Positions 38,014-47,094 of a DNA stretch of 64,000 nt are shown one piece after another. Origin of the DNA: Pseudobdellovibrionaceae bacterium (GTDB lineage: Bacteria; Bdellovibrionota; Bdellovibrionia; Bdellovibrionales; UBA1609); NCBI GenBank assembly GCA_023954155.1, contig JAMLIO010000007.1, positions 62,001 through 126,000 on the forward strand, read 5' to 3'. The notes below the pieces were generated by a model that saw nothing but the letters and a program-made list of their open reading frames with translations, did not search any database and had not been told where the DNA came from. Position 1 is the stretch's first letter, and every line of letters starts with the position of its first letter. The position numbers were made by a program, and so were the translations under genes.

Positions 38014-38553
38014 CTAGTTCTTTTCGACTTGGATAAAATCAAGCTCAACAGGTGTAGGACGGCCAAAGATACTCACTGACACTTTCACTTTACCCTTCTC
38101 TTCGTTGATCTCTTCTACCGTTCCATTGAAGTTATTAAATGGCCCATCGACCACAGTGACCGTCTCACCCACAGCAAAGTTGGCCTTGGGCTTGGACTTC
38201 ACCGCCCCTTCTTCCATTTGCTGTGTCACACGACGAACTTGCTCTTCAGGCACTTCAGGTGGCTTCATTTTATTGCTAGAGCTGCCCACAAAACCTGTGA
38301 CCTTGGAAGCTCCACGCACAACGTGCCATGTTTCATCACTCATCACCATTTGAACAAAGATATATCCAGGGAAAAACTTTTTAGCTCTCGTCTTTTTCTC
38401 GCCCTTAACTAGTTCTACAACATTTTCTGTAGGAATAAGAATCTCACCAAAGGCGTCTTCCATTTTATAAGAACGCACACGCTCTTCAATAGCTGTTTTG
38501 GCAATGCCCTCACAACTTGTCTGAACGTTTACAATATACCATTTTTTTTCCAT
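38014..38553 (-). CDS. nusG: Transcription antitermination/elongation factor NusG
   Basis: 179 residues: N-terminal NGN domain (KKWYIVNVQTSCEGIAKTAI, then KKFFPGYIFVQM) that binds the polymerase clamp, and a C-terminal KOW domain (NFAVGETVTVVDGPFNNFNG) that contacts Rho or S10. Lies 16 bp after secE. Confidence 0.97.
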   Translation of the reverse strand: MEKKWYIVNVQTSCEGIAKTAIEERVRSYKMEDAFGEILIPTENVVELVKGEKKTRAKKFFPGYIFVQMVMSDETWHVVRGASKVTGFVGSSSNKMKPPEVPEEQVRRVTQQMEEGAVKSKPKANFAVGETVTVVDGPFNNFNGTVEEINEEKGKVKVSVSIFGRPTPVELDFIQVEKN

Positions 38554-38569
38554 TCTACACCTAACTGGC

Positions 38570-38968
38570 TTATAAGCCTAAAATCGTACGAATCACTTCG
38601 TTTGATGCCCAATCCAAGGTAAAAAGCACTACACTTGAAATTAGGATCATAATGACCACCACAATGGTGGAACCCTGTACATCTTTTGCTGAGGGCCAAA
38701 CCACTTTTGAGGTCTCAACCACCACTTCCTGTCCAAAAGCTCTTCTTTTTGCATTAAATTGTAGCAATATAAAAGTCAAAACACCTAACGCCATCGGTAG
38801 GATGGTTTGAAGAATTTCCACACCTGCAATTCTGTAAGCCTTCAACTGAGCTAGCCAAGGAAAAGCACCTGCTGCCGTCTCTAATAGAACCCCAGAAACC
38901 CACCAAATCAAAAATGCAGCAGCAACAAAACTAAATGTTACCGTTTTATTTATTGTTCCTTTATCCAT
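38570..38968 (-). CDS. secE: Protein translocase subunit SecE
   Basis: 132 residues with three membrane helices, as in the long enterobacterial form rather than the single-helix form. The conserved cytoplasmic amphipathic stretch VVVETSKVVWPSAKDVQGST precedes the last helix, which clamps SecY. Placed between tRNA-Trp and nusG as in many bacteria. Confidence 0.95.
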   Translation of the reverse strand: MDKGTINKTVTFSFVAAAFLIWWVSGVLLETAAGAFPWLAQLKAYRIAGVEILQTILPMALGVLTFILLQFNAKRRAFGQEVVVETSKVVWPSAKDVQGSTIVVVIMILISSVVLFTLDWASNEVIRTILGL

Positions 38969-39059
38969 CCGTTCCTCTTTCTCTAAATCTTGCCGTTCAA
39001 TTCACAGCACCTTTTAGATTGATTCTCTTCATCATCCTTAATGAAGCTCAATTTTAAAT

Positions 39060-39136
39060 TGGCAGGGTAGGAGGGATTCGAACCCCCAACCTATTGATTT
39101 GGAGTCAACCGCTCTACCAATTAGAGCTACTACCCT
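39060..39136 (-). tRNA. tRNA-Trp(CCA)
   Basis: Minus strand, 77 nt. Acceptor AGGGTAG/CTACCCT, encoded CCA, T-loop GGTTCGAATCC, anticodon loop CTCCAAA with anticodon CCA. Sits between tuf and secE. Confidence 0.95.
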
Positions 39137-39264
39137 ATCCACGAACTAAAACCGTTACAACTGTGATAACGAATATTCAGCTCTTTAAAAATCAACTTCA
39201 TGTTTTATATCTAAAACCAAATCCGAGTCTACATTTTAAATATAAATATATCAAAAACTAAAAT

Positions 39265-39292
39265 GCCAAAGAGATTTAAAATTCCCTTTGGC
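39265..39292 (-). terminator. Intrinsic terminator after tuf
   Basis: GCCAAAG (39265-39271) and CTTTGGC (39286-39292) pair; on the minus strand ATTTTAGTTTTT follows. A second stem-loop at 39304-39324 (AAGGGCC/GGCCTTT) lies between it and the tuf stop, so the end of the tuf message carries two hairpins in tandem. Confidence 0.75.
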
Positions 39293-39303
39293 ACTCAAAC
39301 AAG

Positions 39304-39324
39304 AAAGGCCTTTAAAAGGCCCTT
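39304..39324 (-). terminator. Second hairpin after tuf
   Basis: Minus-strand AAGGGCC, loop of seven, GGCCTTT (one G-U pair), followed by CTTGTTTG. 13 bp after the tuf stop. Confidence 0.6.
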
Positions 39325-39337
39325 CTATATTTTAGGA

Positions 39338-40528
39338 TTACTCTACGATTTCAGTGACAACACCCGCACCCACTGTACGGCCACCTTCACGAATCGCAAA
39401 ACGTAATTCTTTTTCCATTGCGATAGGTCCGATAAGCTCAGCAGTCATTTCAACGCGGTCACCAGGCATAACCATTTCAGTACCAGCATTAAGAGTTACA
39501 ACACCTGTAACGTCTGTAGTTCTGAAGTAGAATTGTGGTCTGTAACCGTTGAAGAATGGAGTATGACGTCCGCCTTCTTCTTTAGTTAAGATATAAGCTT
39601 CACATTTGAATTTTTTGTGAGGCTTAATAGAACCTGGAACAGCCAAAACTTGTCCTCTTTCAACGTCTTCTTTCTTAGTACCACGTAGTAAACAACCACA
39701 GTTGTCACCCGCTTGACCTTGATCAAGAAGTTTACGGAACATTTCAATACCAGTAACAGTAGTTTTTGTAGTAGGTCTTAAACCGATGATTTCGATTTCA
39801 TCACCCACTTTTACGATACCACGCTCAACTCTACCAGTTACAACAGTACCACGACCAGAGATTGAGAATACGTCCTCGATAGGCATCAAGAATGGCTTAT
39901 CAACATCACGTTGTGGAGCTGGAATATAACGGTCAACTTCTTCCATAAGCTTCATGATAGCTTGAGTTCCGATTTCAGACTCATCACCTTCAAGAGCTTT
40001 AAGAGCAGATCCTCTTACGATTGGAATTTCGTCGCCAGGGAATTCGTATTTAGAAAGTAGTTCACGAATCTCAAGTTCAACTAGGTCTAACAACTCAGCG
40101 TCATCAACTTGGTCTACTTTGTTCATGAATACAACCATCGCAGGAACACCTACTTGACGAGCAAGAAGAATGTGTTCACGAGTTTGTGGCATAGGACCGT
40201 CAGCAGCGTTCACTACTAAAATCGCTCCGTCCATTTGTGCCGCACCTGTGATCATGTTTTTTACATAGTCAGCATGTCCTGGGCAGTCCACGTGTGCATA
40301 GTGACGGTTAGCTGTTTCATACTCAACGTGTGAAGTAGAAATAGTGATTCCACGCGCTTTCTCTTCAGGGGCTTTATCGATTTGATCGTAAGCCATTGCA
40401 ACACCACCACTAGCTTTAGCTAAAGTCGTTGTGATCGCTGCAGTTAAAGTTGTTTTACCATGATCCACGTGACCGATTGTACCGATATTAACGTGGTCTT
40501 TGTTACGATTAAATTTCTCTTTAGACAT
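39338..40528 (-). CDS. tuf: Elongation factor Tu
   Basis: 396 residues. GTPase motifs [30 protein letters not shown] and NKVDQVDD; domains II and III follow, ending [11 protein letters not shown]. Delivers aminoacyl-tRNA to the ribosome. It follows four tRNA genes directly (267-bp leader). Confidence 0.98.
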   Translation of the reverse strand: MSKEKFNRNKDHVNIGTIGHVDHGKTTLTAAITTTLAKASGGVAMAYDQIDKAPEEKARGITISTSHVEYETANRHYAHVDCPGHADYVKNMITGAAQMDGAILVVNAADGPMPQTREHILLARQVGVPAMVVFMNKVDQVDDAELLDLVELEIRELLSKYEFPGDEIPIVRGSALKALEGDESEIGTQAIMKLMEEVDRYIPAPQRDVDKPFLMPIEDVFSISGRGTVVTGRVERGIVKVGDEIEIIGLRPTTKTTVTGIEMFRKLLDQGQAGDNCGCLLRGTKKEDVERGQVLAVPGSIKPHKKFKCEAYILTKEEGGRHTPFFNGYRPQFYFRTTDVTGVVTLNAGTEMVMPGDRVEMTAELIGPIAMEKELRFAIREGGRTVGAGVVTEIVE

Positions 40529-40795
40529 TACGATGCCTCCCTAATTCTTTTGTTTGTTTAAATCGTTTCAGTTTTACTAAACTCTTTAAATTCTTAAATC
40601 AAATACAAATTTCAGCCTAAGGCCAAAAAAGCTCATCCATAATAATGGGACTTTCTGAAGATGCCACCTAAATTTATCTAAGTCACACTTCTTTTAGCCC
40701 CATCGGGCCCATGTGCCTTAGAGCGTCACAACCTCGTCCTCAGTGCTGCTTAAGGACTGTGCTACCCCATTCTTTGAACCCCAATCCCTATGTGA

Positions 40796-40870
40796 TGGAG
40801 CCCATAGTGAGACTCGAACTCACGACCTCACCCTTACCAAGGGTGTGCTCTACCCCTGAGCCATATGGGC
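40796..40870 (-). tRNA. tRNA-Thr(GGT)
   Basis: 75 nt on the minus strand. Acceptor GCCCATA/TATGGGC, encoded CCA, anticodon loop TTGGTAA in stem CACCC/GGGTG. Last of four tRNAs before tuf. Confidence 0.95.
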
Positions 40871-40880
40871 GAACAAGAAT

Positions 40881-40956
40881 TGGAGCGGGAGACGGGTCTC
40901 GAACCCGCAACCCTCAGCTTGGAAGGCTGATACTCTACCAATTGAGCTACTCCCGC
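40881..40956 (-). tRNA. tRNA-Gly(TCC)
   Basis: 76 nt. Acceptor GCGGGAG/CTCCCGC, encoded CCA, anticodon loop CTTCCAA in stem TCAGC/GCTGA. Confidence 0.95.
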
Positions 40957-40973
40957 ACGCGCCGCTTTTTAAA

Positions 40974-41059
40974 TGGTGGAGAGAGTAGGATTTGAACCTA
41001 CGTAGGCATAAGCCAACGGATTTACAGTCCGTCCCCTTTAACCCCTCGGGCATCTCTCC
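40974..41059 (-). tRNA. tRNA-Tyr(GTA)
   Basis: 86 nt with a long variable arm. Acceptor GGAGAGA/TCTCTCC, encoded CCA, anticodon loop CTGTAAA in stem ACGGA/TCCGT. Confidence 0.95.
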
Positions 41060-41070
41060 ATGAAAAAAAA

Positions 41071-41146
41071 TGGAGCTGGCTATGGGACTTGAACCCGCAA
41101 CCTGCTGATTACAAATCAGCTGCTCTACCAATTGAGCTAAGCCAGC
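41071..41146 (-). tRNA. tRNA-Thr(TGT)
   Basis: 76 nt. Acceptor GCTGGCT/AGCCAGC, encoded CCA, anticodon loop TTTGTAA in stem GCTGA/TCAGC. First in the tRNA-tuf transcript. Confidence 0.95.
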
Positions 41147-41214
41147 CCTGACTTTGAATTTGCAGAATTATCCGAAGAGACACCACAAACCCATTCTCAC
41201 AGCGAAACCAAGTT

Positions 41215-41973
41215 TTATTTTTTTTGCTTTCCTTCGTCAACTAGAAAAAAAGATCTCTGGACGTGGGACAGCGTAATTGCAACCGAAGTCGAGACATTCA
41301 AACTCGCATGATCATTCACTTGTGGTATTTTTATAAGCACATCACAGGCTTTCAGAGTAGACTTTCGCAAACCTTTGCCTTCATTTCCAGCAACAATGAT
41401 GACTTTTTCAGGAAAATCGACGTCGTAAATAGATTCAGAAGCCGCAGCATCTAATCCATAAACCCAATATCCATTTTCTTTTAGCTCCGATAACTTTTGA
41501 TCTAAAGGGTGAACCACATCTACGGGAACGTGCTCGGCCCCTCCTGAGGCAATCTTACACACCATAGGAGTCAACTTTACGCTTCGATCTTGTGGGATCA
41601 AAATTCCATCGACGTTGAGTAACCAAGATGTTCGCAAAATATTACCTAAATTTGTAGGGTCCTCGACCTCATCTAAGGCTAAAAGTGTGGAGCGACTTTG
41701 GGCAAAGACCTTTTCCGACAGAACGGGCTCTGAGGCTTTCACCACAAGAGCTACACCCTGATGACCAGATCCTAACTCTTGAAAAAAATTTCTCTTCCGT
41801 TTTTCAGGTTTTACTTTTTGCGAGAGGGTTTGAATCCAAGGTAATTCCCTCAATTCTTTTTCTTTGGACTCATCAATATAAAAATTCAAGATGGCTTTGG
41901 GGCGCACTCTGACCACCTCTTGGCAAGAGTGCAGACCAATCACTATACGAGACGACTCCCCTTTTTGACTCAT
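41215..41973 (-). CDS. SpoU/TrmH-family RNA 2'-O-methyltransferase (RlmB-like)
   Basis: 252 residues. The three SPOUT-knot motifs are present: PTNLGNILRTSWLL, VAGNEGKGLRKS and IPQVNDHASLNVSTSVA. The N-terminal domain (IVIGLHSCQEVVR) is the RlmB-like substrate-binding part. It probably methylates a ribose in 23S rRNA or a tRNA; the exact site cannot be told. Its start overlaps the upstream oxygenase gene by 4 bp. Confidence 0.88.
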   Translation of the reverse strand: MSQKGESSRIVIGLHSCQEVVRVRPKAILNFYIDESKEKELRELPWIQTLSQKVKPEKRKRNFFQELGSGHQGVALVVKASEPVLSEKVFAQSRSTLLALDEVEDPTNLGNILRTSWLLNVDGILIPQDRSVKLTPMVCKIASGGAEHVPVDVVHPLDQKLSELKENGYWVYGLDAAASESIYDVDFPEKVIIVAGNEGKGLRKSTLKACDVLIKIPQVNDHASLNVSTSVAITLSHVQRSFFLVDEGKQKK

Positions 41974-42965
41974 TTGATTAAACCGATCTCCCTTAATCTT
42001 TGCATTAAAAATTCTTCTGATAAAATGTCAGGGTACTTAGGCCCTGTCTCGCCTTTGCAGCTGTCAATACAGCTTAACACAGCCTCTGGATGAGGGTGCA
42101 TAAAATATGGCATCGAATAACGACTTACGTTCTGTCCATCTTTAGGATTGACCACTCTGTGGGTGGTAGACGGAATCACATCATTAGTGATTCTTGCAAG
42201 CATGTCTCCCGCATCTACGATCAGATTGTTACGATCCGTTTCTACAGCTAGCCATCTACCTTGACGATCTAAAAGCTCAAGCCCCGAAGTGGAGGCACTG
42301 ACTAAAATTGTAATCAGGTTAATGTCTTCATGCGCTGCTGCTCTCACACAATTTGGATCTGTACCTTCTGCAATAGGCGGATAGTGCAGTAATCTTAAAA
42401 TAGAATTTCCATCTTGAGTGAGCTTGGCAAAATAATCCGTGTCCAGCCCAAGCGGTCCCGTAAGAGCCTCAAGCATGATACGTCCTACATCATCTAACTT
42501 GTCGTAAAACTCTGTAAATACCGCTTCAAACTCTGACACCTCTTGAGGCCAAATGTTGGCAGGATAAGTTGCGGATAAAGGATGTTCCATTTTTAAAGGA
42601 CGCCCTACATGCCAAAACTCTTTCAGATCAGGAGCAGGGCTGTCTTTAGCGTGTTCGGTTCCAAAAGGAGTGTAACCACGCACTCCACCGCCGCCACCAT
42701 AAACGTATTGTTTTTTTGTGGTCTCATCTAAGTCAAAAAACTTTTGGCTTAGATCATAGGCCTTGTCGAGTAATGACACTTCAATAGGATGATCTTTTAA
42801 AATGATAAATCCGCTGTCTTTTAAACCGTAAAATAAATCTTCGATGAACTTTTGTTTTGTGGTGCTGTCCCCAGAAATATAATCTTTTAGGCTCAACTCC
42901 AGAACATCGGCTTTAGCACTCGCACCTATCGACTTTGACTTTGATACTTCGGTTTGCATATCCAT
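41970..42965 (-). CDS. Isopenicillin-N-synthase-like 2-oxoglutarate/Fe(II) oxygenase
   Basis: The start is uncertain: the frame opens with GTG at 43001; I choose ATG 42965, seven bases after GGGGGA. The double-stranded beta-helix iron site is clear: HEDINLITIL (H and D), later STTHRVVNP (H), with Arg in SRYSMPYFMHP binding the co-substrate. The N-terminal DUF (GFIILKDHPIEVSLLDKAYD) is the usual non-haem dioxygenase N-domain. The substrate is unknown. It is translationally coupled to the RNA methyltransferase. Confidence 0.85.
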   Translation of the reverse strand: MDMQTEVSKSKSIGASAKADVLELSLKDYISGDSTTKQKFIEDLFYGLKDSGFIILKDHPIEVSLLDKAYDLSQKFFDLDETTKKQYVYGGGGGVRGYTPFGTEHAKDSPAPDLKEFWHVGRPLKMEHPLSATYPANIWPQEVSEFEAVFTEFYDKLDDVGRIMLEALTGPLGLDTDYFAKLTQDGNSILRLLHYPPIAEGTDPNCVRAAAHEDINLITILVSASTSGLELLDRQGRWLAVETDRNNLIVDAGDMLARITNDVIPSTTHRVVNPKDGQNVSRYSMPYFMHPHPEAVLSCIDSCKGETGPKYPDILSEEFLMQRLREIGLIK

Positions 42966-43064
42966 AACTTCTTCCCCCATGTCCTTATTTTCATACGACA
43001 CTGTCTAAATAAAGAGCAACCAGAAACCCAAACGCAATGCTCTAAACTGGTTTTTAACTGCTTT

Positions 43065-43760
43065 TTAGCGCAAGAGATCCAAATATTTTTGCAACTTCGC
43101 TTTAGGATAAGCCTCATTGATCACGGAACGTCCGACCACTAGGGCGTCAGCTCCAAGCTCAAGGGCCTTTTGCGGTTCTAAAACTCGGGCTTGATCGTCG
43201 GTGGAGTCTTCTTTAAGTCTGATTCCAGGTACAACCGTAAAAAAATCGGGGTGTACATATTTGACCTTAGACACTTCATGCCCTGCGCACACCACACCTG
43301 TTAAGCCACTTTCTGCGACAAGATCCGTCAATGTCAAAACAGCATCATCTAAGCTGGTTCCCGTAAATCCTGGAATAGGATTTTGAGTGCCATCAAAAGA
43401 TGTCAAAACTGTCACACCTAAGACTTTAAAAAACTGTGACGTGTTTATCTGTTGCTCTAGCTTTGCGACTTGTTCCATGGCTTTGAGCCCACTTCCAGCA
43501 TGAATTGTGACATAACTGATCCCCTTATCCGCACAGGCGCGCAAGGATTCCACCATGGTATTTGGGATGTCATAAAATTTAGGATCATAAAAAATAGGCC
43601 CGTAGTCTGCTAATTTTTGCCATTCTAAAGGAGTGGCTTTTAAGCTTAAGCGCGGTCCGACCTTAAAGCCTCCAGCTAAAGGGCTTAACTCTTGCGCCAG
43701 CTCTAGGGCTTTGCCCCACTCGTTCACATCCAATGCGATAAAAATTGGATTTTTCATCAT
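43065..43760 (-). CDS. pyrF: Orotidine 5'-phosphate decarboxylase
   Basis: 231 residues. Catalyses the last step of UMP synthesis. Family core: FIALDVNEW, GGFKVGPRLS, and the YDPKFYDIPNT motif with the catalytic Asp-Lys network; phosphate loop near VPGIRLKEDS and ALVVGRSVINE. Starts at ATG 43760 or 43757. A long hexanucleotide repeat ends about 30 bp upstream of the start. Confidence 0.95.
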   Translation of the reverse strand: MMKNPIFIALDVNEWGKALELAQELSPLAGGFKVGPRLSLKATPLEWQKLADYGPIFYDPKFYDIPNTMVESLRACADKGISYVTIHAGSGLKAMEQVAKLEQQINTSQFFKVLGVTVLTSFDGTQNPIPGFTGTSLDDAVLTLTDLVAESGLTGVVCAGHEVSKVKYVHPDFFTVVPGIRLKEDSTDDQARVLEPQKALELGADALVVGRSVINEAYPKAKLQKYLDLLR

Positions 43761-43783
43761 ATCTTCTTTTCCCTTTAACCGCG

Positions 43784-43900
43784 CTTTTTACTTTTACTTT
43801 TACTTTTACTTTTACTTTTACTTTTACTTTTACTTTTACTTTTACTTTTACTTTTACTTTTACTTTTACTTTTACTTTTACTTTTACTTTTACTTTTACT
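43784..43900. repeat. Hexanucleotide microsatellite, 18 perfect CTTTTA units
   Basis: From 43791 to 43898 the plus strand is 18 uninterrupted copies of CTTTTA (TAAAAG on minus), with one imperfect unit before and CT after. It lies in the proS-pyrF gap upstream of pyrF. The long plus-strand Tyr/Phe frame across it is an artefact of the repeat. Confidence 0.97.
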
Positions 43901-43945
43901 AAATGTAGCTGCGATCTTTGGCTTTGTGCAAATCTTAATTTGTTT

Positions 43946-45664
43946 TTATTTGCAGTTTTCCCAGCTGGTTTTGATGGTTGCAGCTGCAGACGCCAAAGGT
44001 GCGGAACTCTTAGCTTGTGTGCTGCGCACCACTACTTCCACCTCACCTTGATCAAAGCCACGTTTTCCAATCACCACTCTCACAGGAAGACCCATCAGAT
44101 CGGCATCTTTAAACTTCACCCCAGGGCGTTCGTTGCGATCATCAACAAAGGCCGAAAGCCCCAAAGCACCCAGTTCACCTAAAAGCTTTTGAGTGTATTC
44201 CATCACATCAGCTTCCTTAGGGTCTAAAATGCAAAGGTGAAGATCATAGGGCGCAATGCTCTTGGGCCAAATGATCCCGTCTTTATCATGGGACTGCTCT
44301 ATGGCGGCTTGCACGGTTCGGCCTACACCAATACCGTAGCAACCCATCTCTATGGGTTTAAGTTTACCTGATTCGTCTTGATAAGTGGCTTTCATGGCAG
44401 CACTGTACTTAGTCCCTAAATAAAAAATATGTCCAACTTCAATGCCGCGCACCTCGGTCAATGCGCCTTGACCATCAGGACTCGGGTCGCCTGCCTTAGC
44501 AAAAGCGATATCTACAAACTTAGCAATTTTAAAATCTACATCAGGTTTTAGGCCCTTTACATGGTACCCGTCTTTATTGGCACCCACGATGTAGCTTTTA
44601 AAGTCTTTAAGGTAGTGGTCAGCGAACACTTTGACATCCAAACCTTGTGGGCCACAACTTCCTGGACGCGCACCCGTTAAAGCTAGGACCTCTTCATCAG
44701 AAAGCATCACGGGCTCTTCTTTAAAACCAAACACATTTTTTAATTTAATGGGATTAAGTTCGTCGCAGCCTCTTAATAGGATGGCATAAGACTTGCCATC
44801 GGCCTTTAAAAATAAAGTCTTTACCAGATGTTCTTCTGGTATATCCATAAATTTCGACAGAGCTTCAATGGTACGAACATTAGGAGTGGCAAACTCTTCT
44901 ATTGTGGCAAAAACAGGCACCCCTTCTGTGGCCTGATACACACGAGGGCAAATCTCACGATTGGCCGCAAAGTCAGAAGCCTCACTCACGAGTAACAGGT
45001 CCTCTCCTACTTGTGCTAAAACCTGAAACTCTTCAGTCAAAGACCCACCGATTGCACCAGCGTCGGCTTGCACGACACGGTACTCTAAGCCCAAACGATC
45101 AAAAATACGAATATAGGCCTTTCGTAAATTGGCGTAACTGGCCTTTGCTGTTTCCGAGTCCACATCAAAACTGTAAGCGTCTTTCATGATGAACTCTCGT
45201 CCTCGCATCAGACCAAAACGGGGGCGAATTTCATCACGGTACTTAGTTTGAATTTGATATAAACACTGAGGCAAGTCACGATAGCTAGAGATGTCATTAC
45301 GAATATAATCCGTCACCGCTTCTTCGTGAGTCGCTCCAAGACAAAAATCATGATCATTACGGTTTTTAAATTTTAACAATTCAGGAATTCCTGCGCGGCC
45401 TGTCTCTTCCCACAAAGTTAAGGGCTGCACCATGGGCATTAAAATCTCTTGGCAGCCCGAAGCCTCTAACTCTTCGCGGATGATATTTTCAAATTTTCTG
45501 ATAGCCCTTAAAGCTAAGGTACCATAAGTGTAAATCCCAGGAGCTAATTTTTTAATTAAACCTGCGCGAATAAGAAGCTGCTGACTAGGAATATCAGCAT
45601 CCCCAGGAGCCTCTCTGAATGTTTTATGAAACCGACTTGACCACTTTATATGGTGCTGTTGCAT
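43946..45664 (-). CDS. proS: Prolyl-tRNA synthetase (bacterial type)
   Basis: ATG 45664 (MQQHHIKWSS), five bases after GGAG; the frame opens at a GTG six bases earlier. 572 residues. Class II motifs: PGIYTYGTLALRAIRKFENI (motif 1 area), YRDEIRPRFGLMRGREFIMK (motif 2), GIGVGRTVQAAIEQ (motif 3). The bacterial editing insert (~225-390) is present, so misacylated Ala-tRNA-Pro can be hydrolysed. Located 54 bp after the NtrX-like gene. Confidence 0.96.
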   Translation of the reverse strand: MQQHHIKWSSRFHKTFREAPGDADIPSQQLLIRAGLIKKLAPGIYTYGTLALRAIRKFENIIREELEASGCQEILMPMVQPLTLWEETGRAGIPELLKFKNRNDHDFCLGATHEEAVTDYIRNDISSYRDLPQCLYQIQTKYRDEIRPRFGLMRGREFIMKDAYSFDVDSETAKASYANLRKAYIRIFDRLGLEYRVVQADAGAIGGSLTEEFQVLAQVGEDLLLVSEASDFAANREICPRVYQATEGVPVFATIEEFATPNVRTIEALSKFMDIPEEHLVKTLFLKADGKSYAILLRGCDELNPIKLKNVFGFKEEPVMLSDEEVLALTGARPGSCGPQGLDVKVFADHYLKDFKSYIVGANKDGYHVKGLKPDVDFKIAKFVDIAFAKAGDPSPDGQGALTEVRGIEVGHIFYLGTKYSAAMKATYQDESGKLKPIEMGCYGIGVGRTVQAAIEQSHDKDGIIWPKSIAPYDLHLCILDPKEADVMEYTQKLLGELGALGLSAFVDDRNERPGVKFKDADLMGLPVRVVIGKRGFDQGEVEVVVRSTQAKSSAPLASAAATIKTSWENCK

Positions 45665-45723
45665 CTTCACTCCGTATCCTCTGCCTTAATGTCAAAACGA
45701 TCCTTAAGAAAAGACAGCTATTC

Positions 45724-47094
45724 TTAATTGACCTCTATGCCATAAGCTTTGATTTTACGATGCAAATAACTTCTTTCAAGTCCAATAGCTTCAGAGGTCT
45801 TGCTGATGTTGCCGTTGTTCTCTTCAATTTTAGCTAACAAAAATTCTTTTTCAAACTGGGCGCGCGCTTCACGGAAGGTTCCATAACTTTTATAAATGAC
45901 CCCTGCCTCACCTTGAAGCTTTAATCCTGCATAGGTCAGGTCTTCCACTCCCACTTCAATATTTTGATCAAATAAAATATAGAGTCTTTCAATAAAGTTT
46001 TGCAGCTCACGCACGTTACCTGGCCAATCATACTTTTTAAGAGCTTCAATGGCTTCTGGGCGAAGAGTTTTGGCTTTCACCCCAGTTTTGCGACAAATCT
46101 CGTCTACAAAGTGGTCTACCAAAATAGGAATGTCCACCGCTCTTTCACGAAGAGGTTTGATCTCTAGAGGTACAACGTTTAAGCGATAATACAAGTCTTC
46201 ACGGAATTGGCCAGACTTCACTTTACTTTCAATATCACTAGGTGCAGAAATTAAAACTCGCACGTCAGCATCATAAGCTTCTGTTCCCCCAAAACGGGTG
46301 GCTTTAAGACTCTTTAATGCTTCCATCAGCTTTTCTTGCACACCTAAAGTGAGGGACTCGGCATTTTCAATATAAAGCGTGCCCTTATGGGCGTATTCAA
46401 ATACGCCCTTTTTATCTTCTTCTAAGCCTGGCTTGGAGCCCTTAGCGTAACCAAATAGTTCCCCTTCAAGTAAATCTTCGGGGATGGAGGTGCACTGAAA
46501 GTGAATAAATGGACCGCTGGCTCTTGAGCTTAGGTAATGAATGTTTTTGGCTACCGTTAATTTTCCAACGCCCTTTTCACCTTTTACTAGACCCCAGTTG
46601 TCAGCTCCAGAAATTTTGGTGACCATTTGTCGAATGCGACGGCTCTCTTCGCTGGTGCCCACCAAACGTAAGCTGGCTTGAATTTGTGACAATAAATTCT
46701 CTTTGTCTTTTCTTTCTTGTTCCAAATCTAAAATATTTCGTATCAGGATTCCGATGCGATCCATAGACAGGGGCTTTTCGACAAAATCATAAGCTCCCAT
46801 CTTCACCGCACCCACGGCGGTTTCAATGGTTCCATGACCTGACATCATGATCACTTGGGCGGACTTGGGTTTGTTTTTGATCTCTTTAAGGACATCAATG
46901 CCGTCTTTCCCGCCTGGCATCCAAACATCTAACAACACAATATCGGGCATAAATTTATTATAAATACTTAAGGCTTCTGCGGCATCTTTAGCCACTTGCA
47001 CCTGATAGCTTTCATCCGCCAATGAAGCCGACAGAACTTCACAGATTGCTGCTTCATCATCTACAACAAGAATCTTTACGTTTTCATTTTTCAT
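45724..47094 (-). CDS. NtrX-like response regulator with degenerate AAA+ domain
   Basis: 456 residues: receiver (phospho-acceptor D56 in VLLDVWMPGG, K107), AAA+ domain and Fis-type helix-turn-helix (NISKTSEAIGLERSYLHRKI). The sigma-54 loop, normally GAFTGA, reads KGSKPG (~218-223), and the Walker B reads LYIEN (240-244) where FLDE is usual, so the catalytic Glu is Asn. Walker A (GEKGVGK) is kept. It should therefore bind DNA but not drive sigma-54 opening, as with NtrX proteins of some alphaproteobacteria. Start overlaps the kinase stop by 4 bp. Confidence 0.85.
   Translation of the reverse strand: MKNENVKILVVDDEAAICEVLSASLADESYQVQVAKDAAEALSIYNKFMPDIVLLDVWMPGGKDGIDVLKEIKNKPKSAQVIMMSGHGTIETAVGAVKMGAYDFVEKPLSMDRIGILIRNILDLEQERKDKENLLSQIQASLRLVGTSEESRRIRQMVTKISGADNWGLVKGEKGVGKLTVAKNIHYLSSRASGPFIHFQCTSIPEDLLEGELFGYAKGSKPGLEEDKKGVFEYAHKGTLYIENAESLTLGVQEKLMEALKSLKATRFGGTEAYDADVRVLISAPSDIESKVKSGQFREDLYYRLNVVPLEIKPLRERAVDIPILVDHFVDEICRKTGVKAKTLRPEAIEALKKYDWPGNVRELQNFIERLYILFDQNIEVGVEDLTYAGLKLQGEAGVIYKSYGTFREARAQFEKEFLLAKIEENNGNISKTSEAIGLERSYLHRKIKAYGIEVN

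Noticed and set aside
43633-43902. Plus-strand frame encoding a Phe/Tyr-rich repeat protein
   Set aside because: Produced only by the CTTTTA microsatellite read in a frame without stops; no ribosome site, and it overlaps pyrF antisense.
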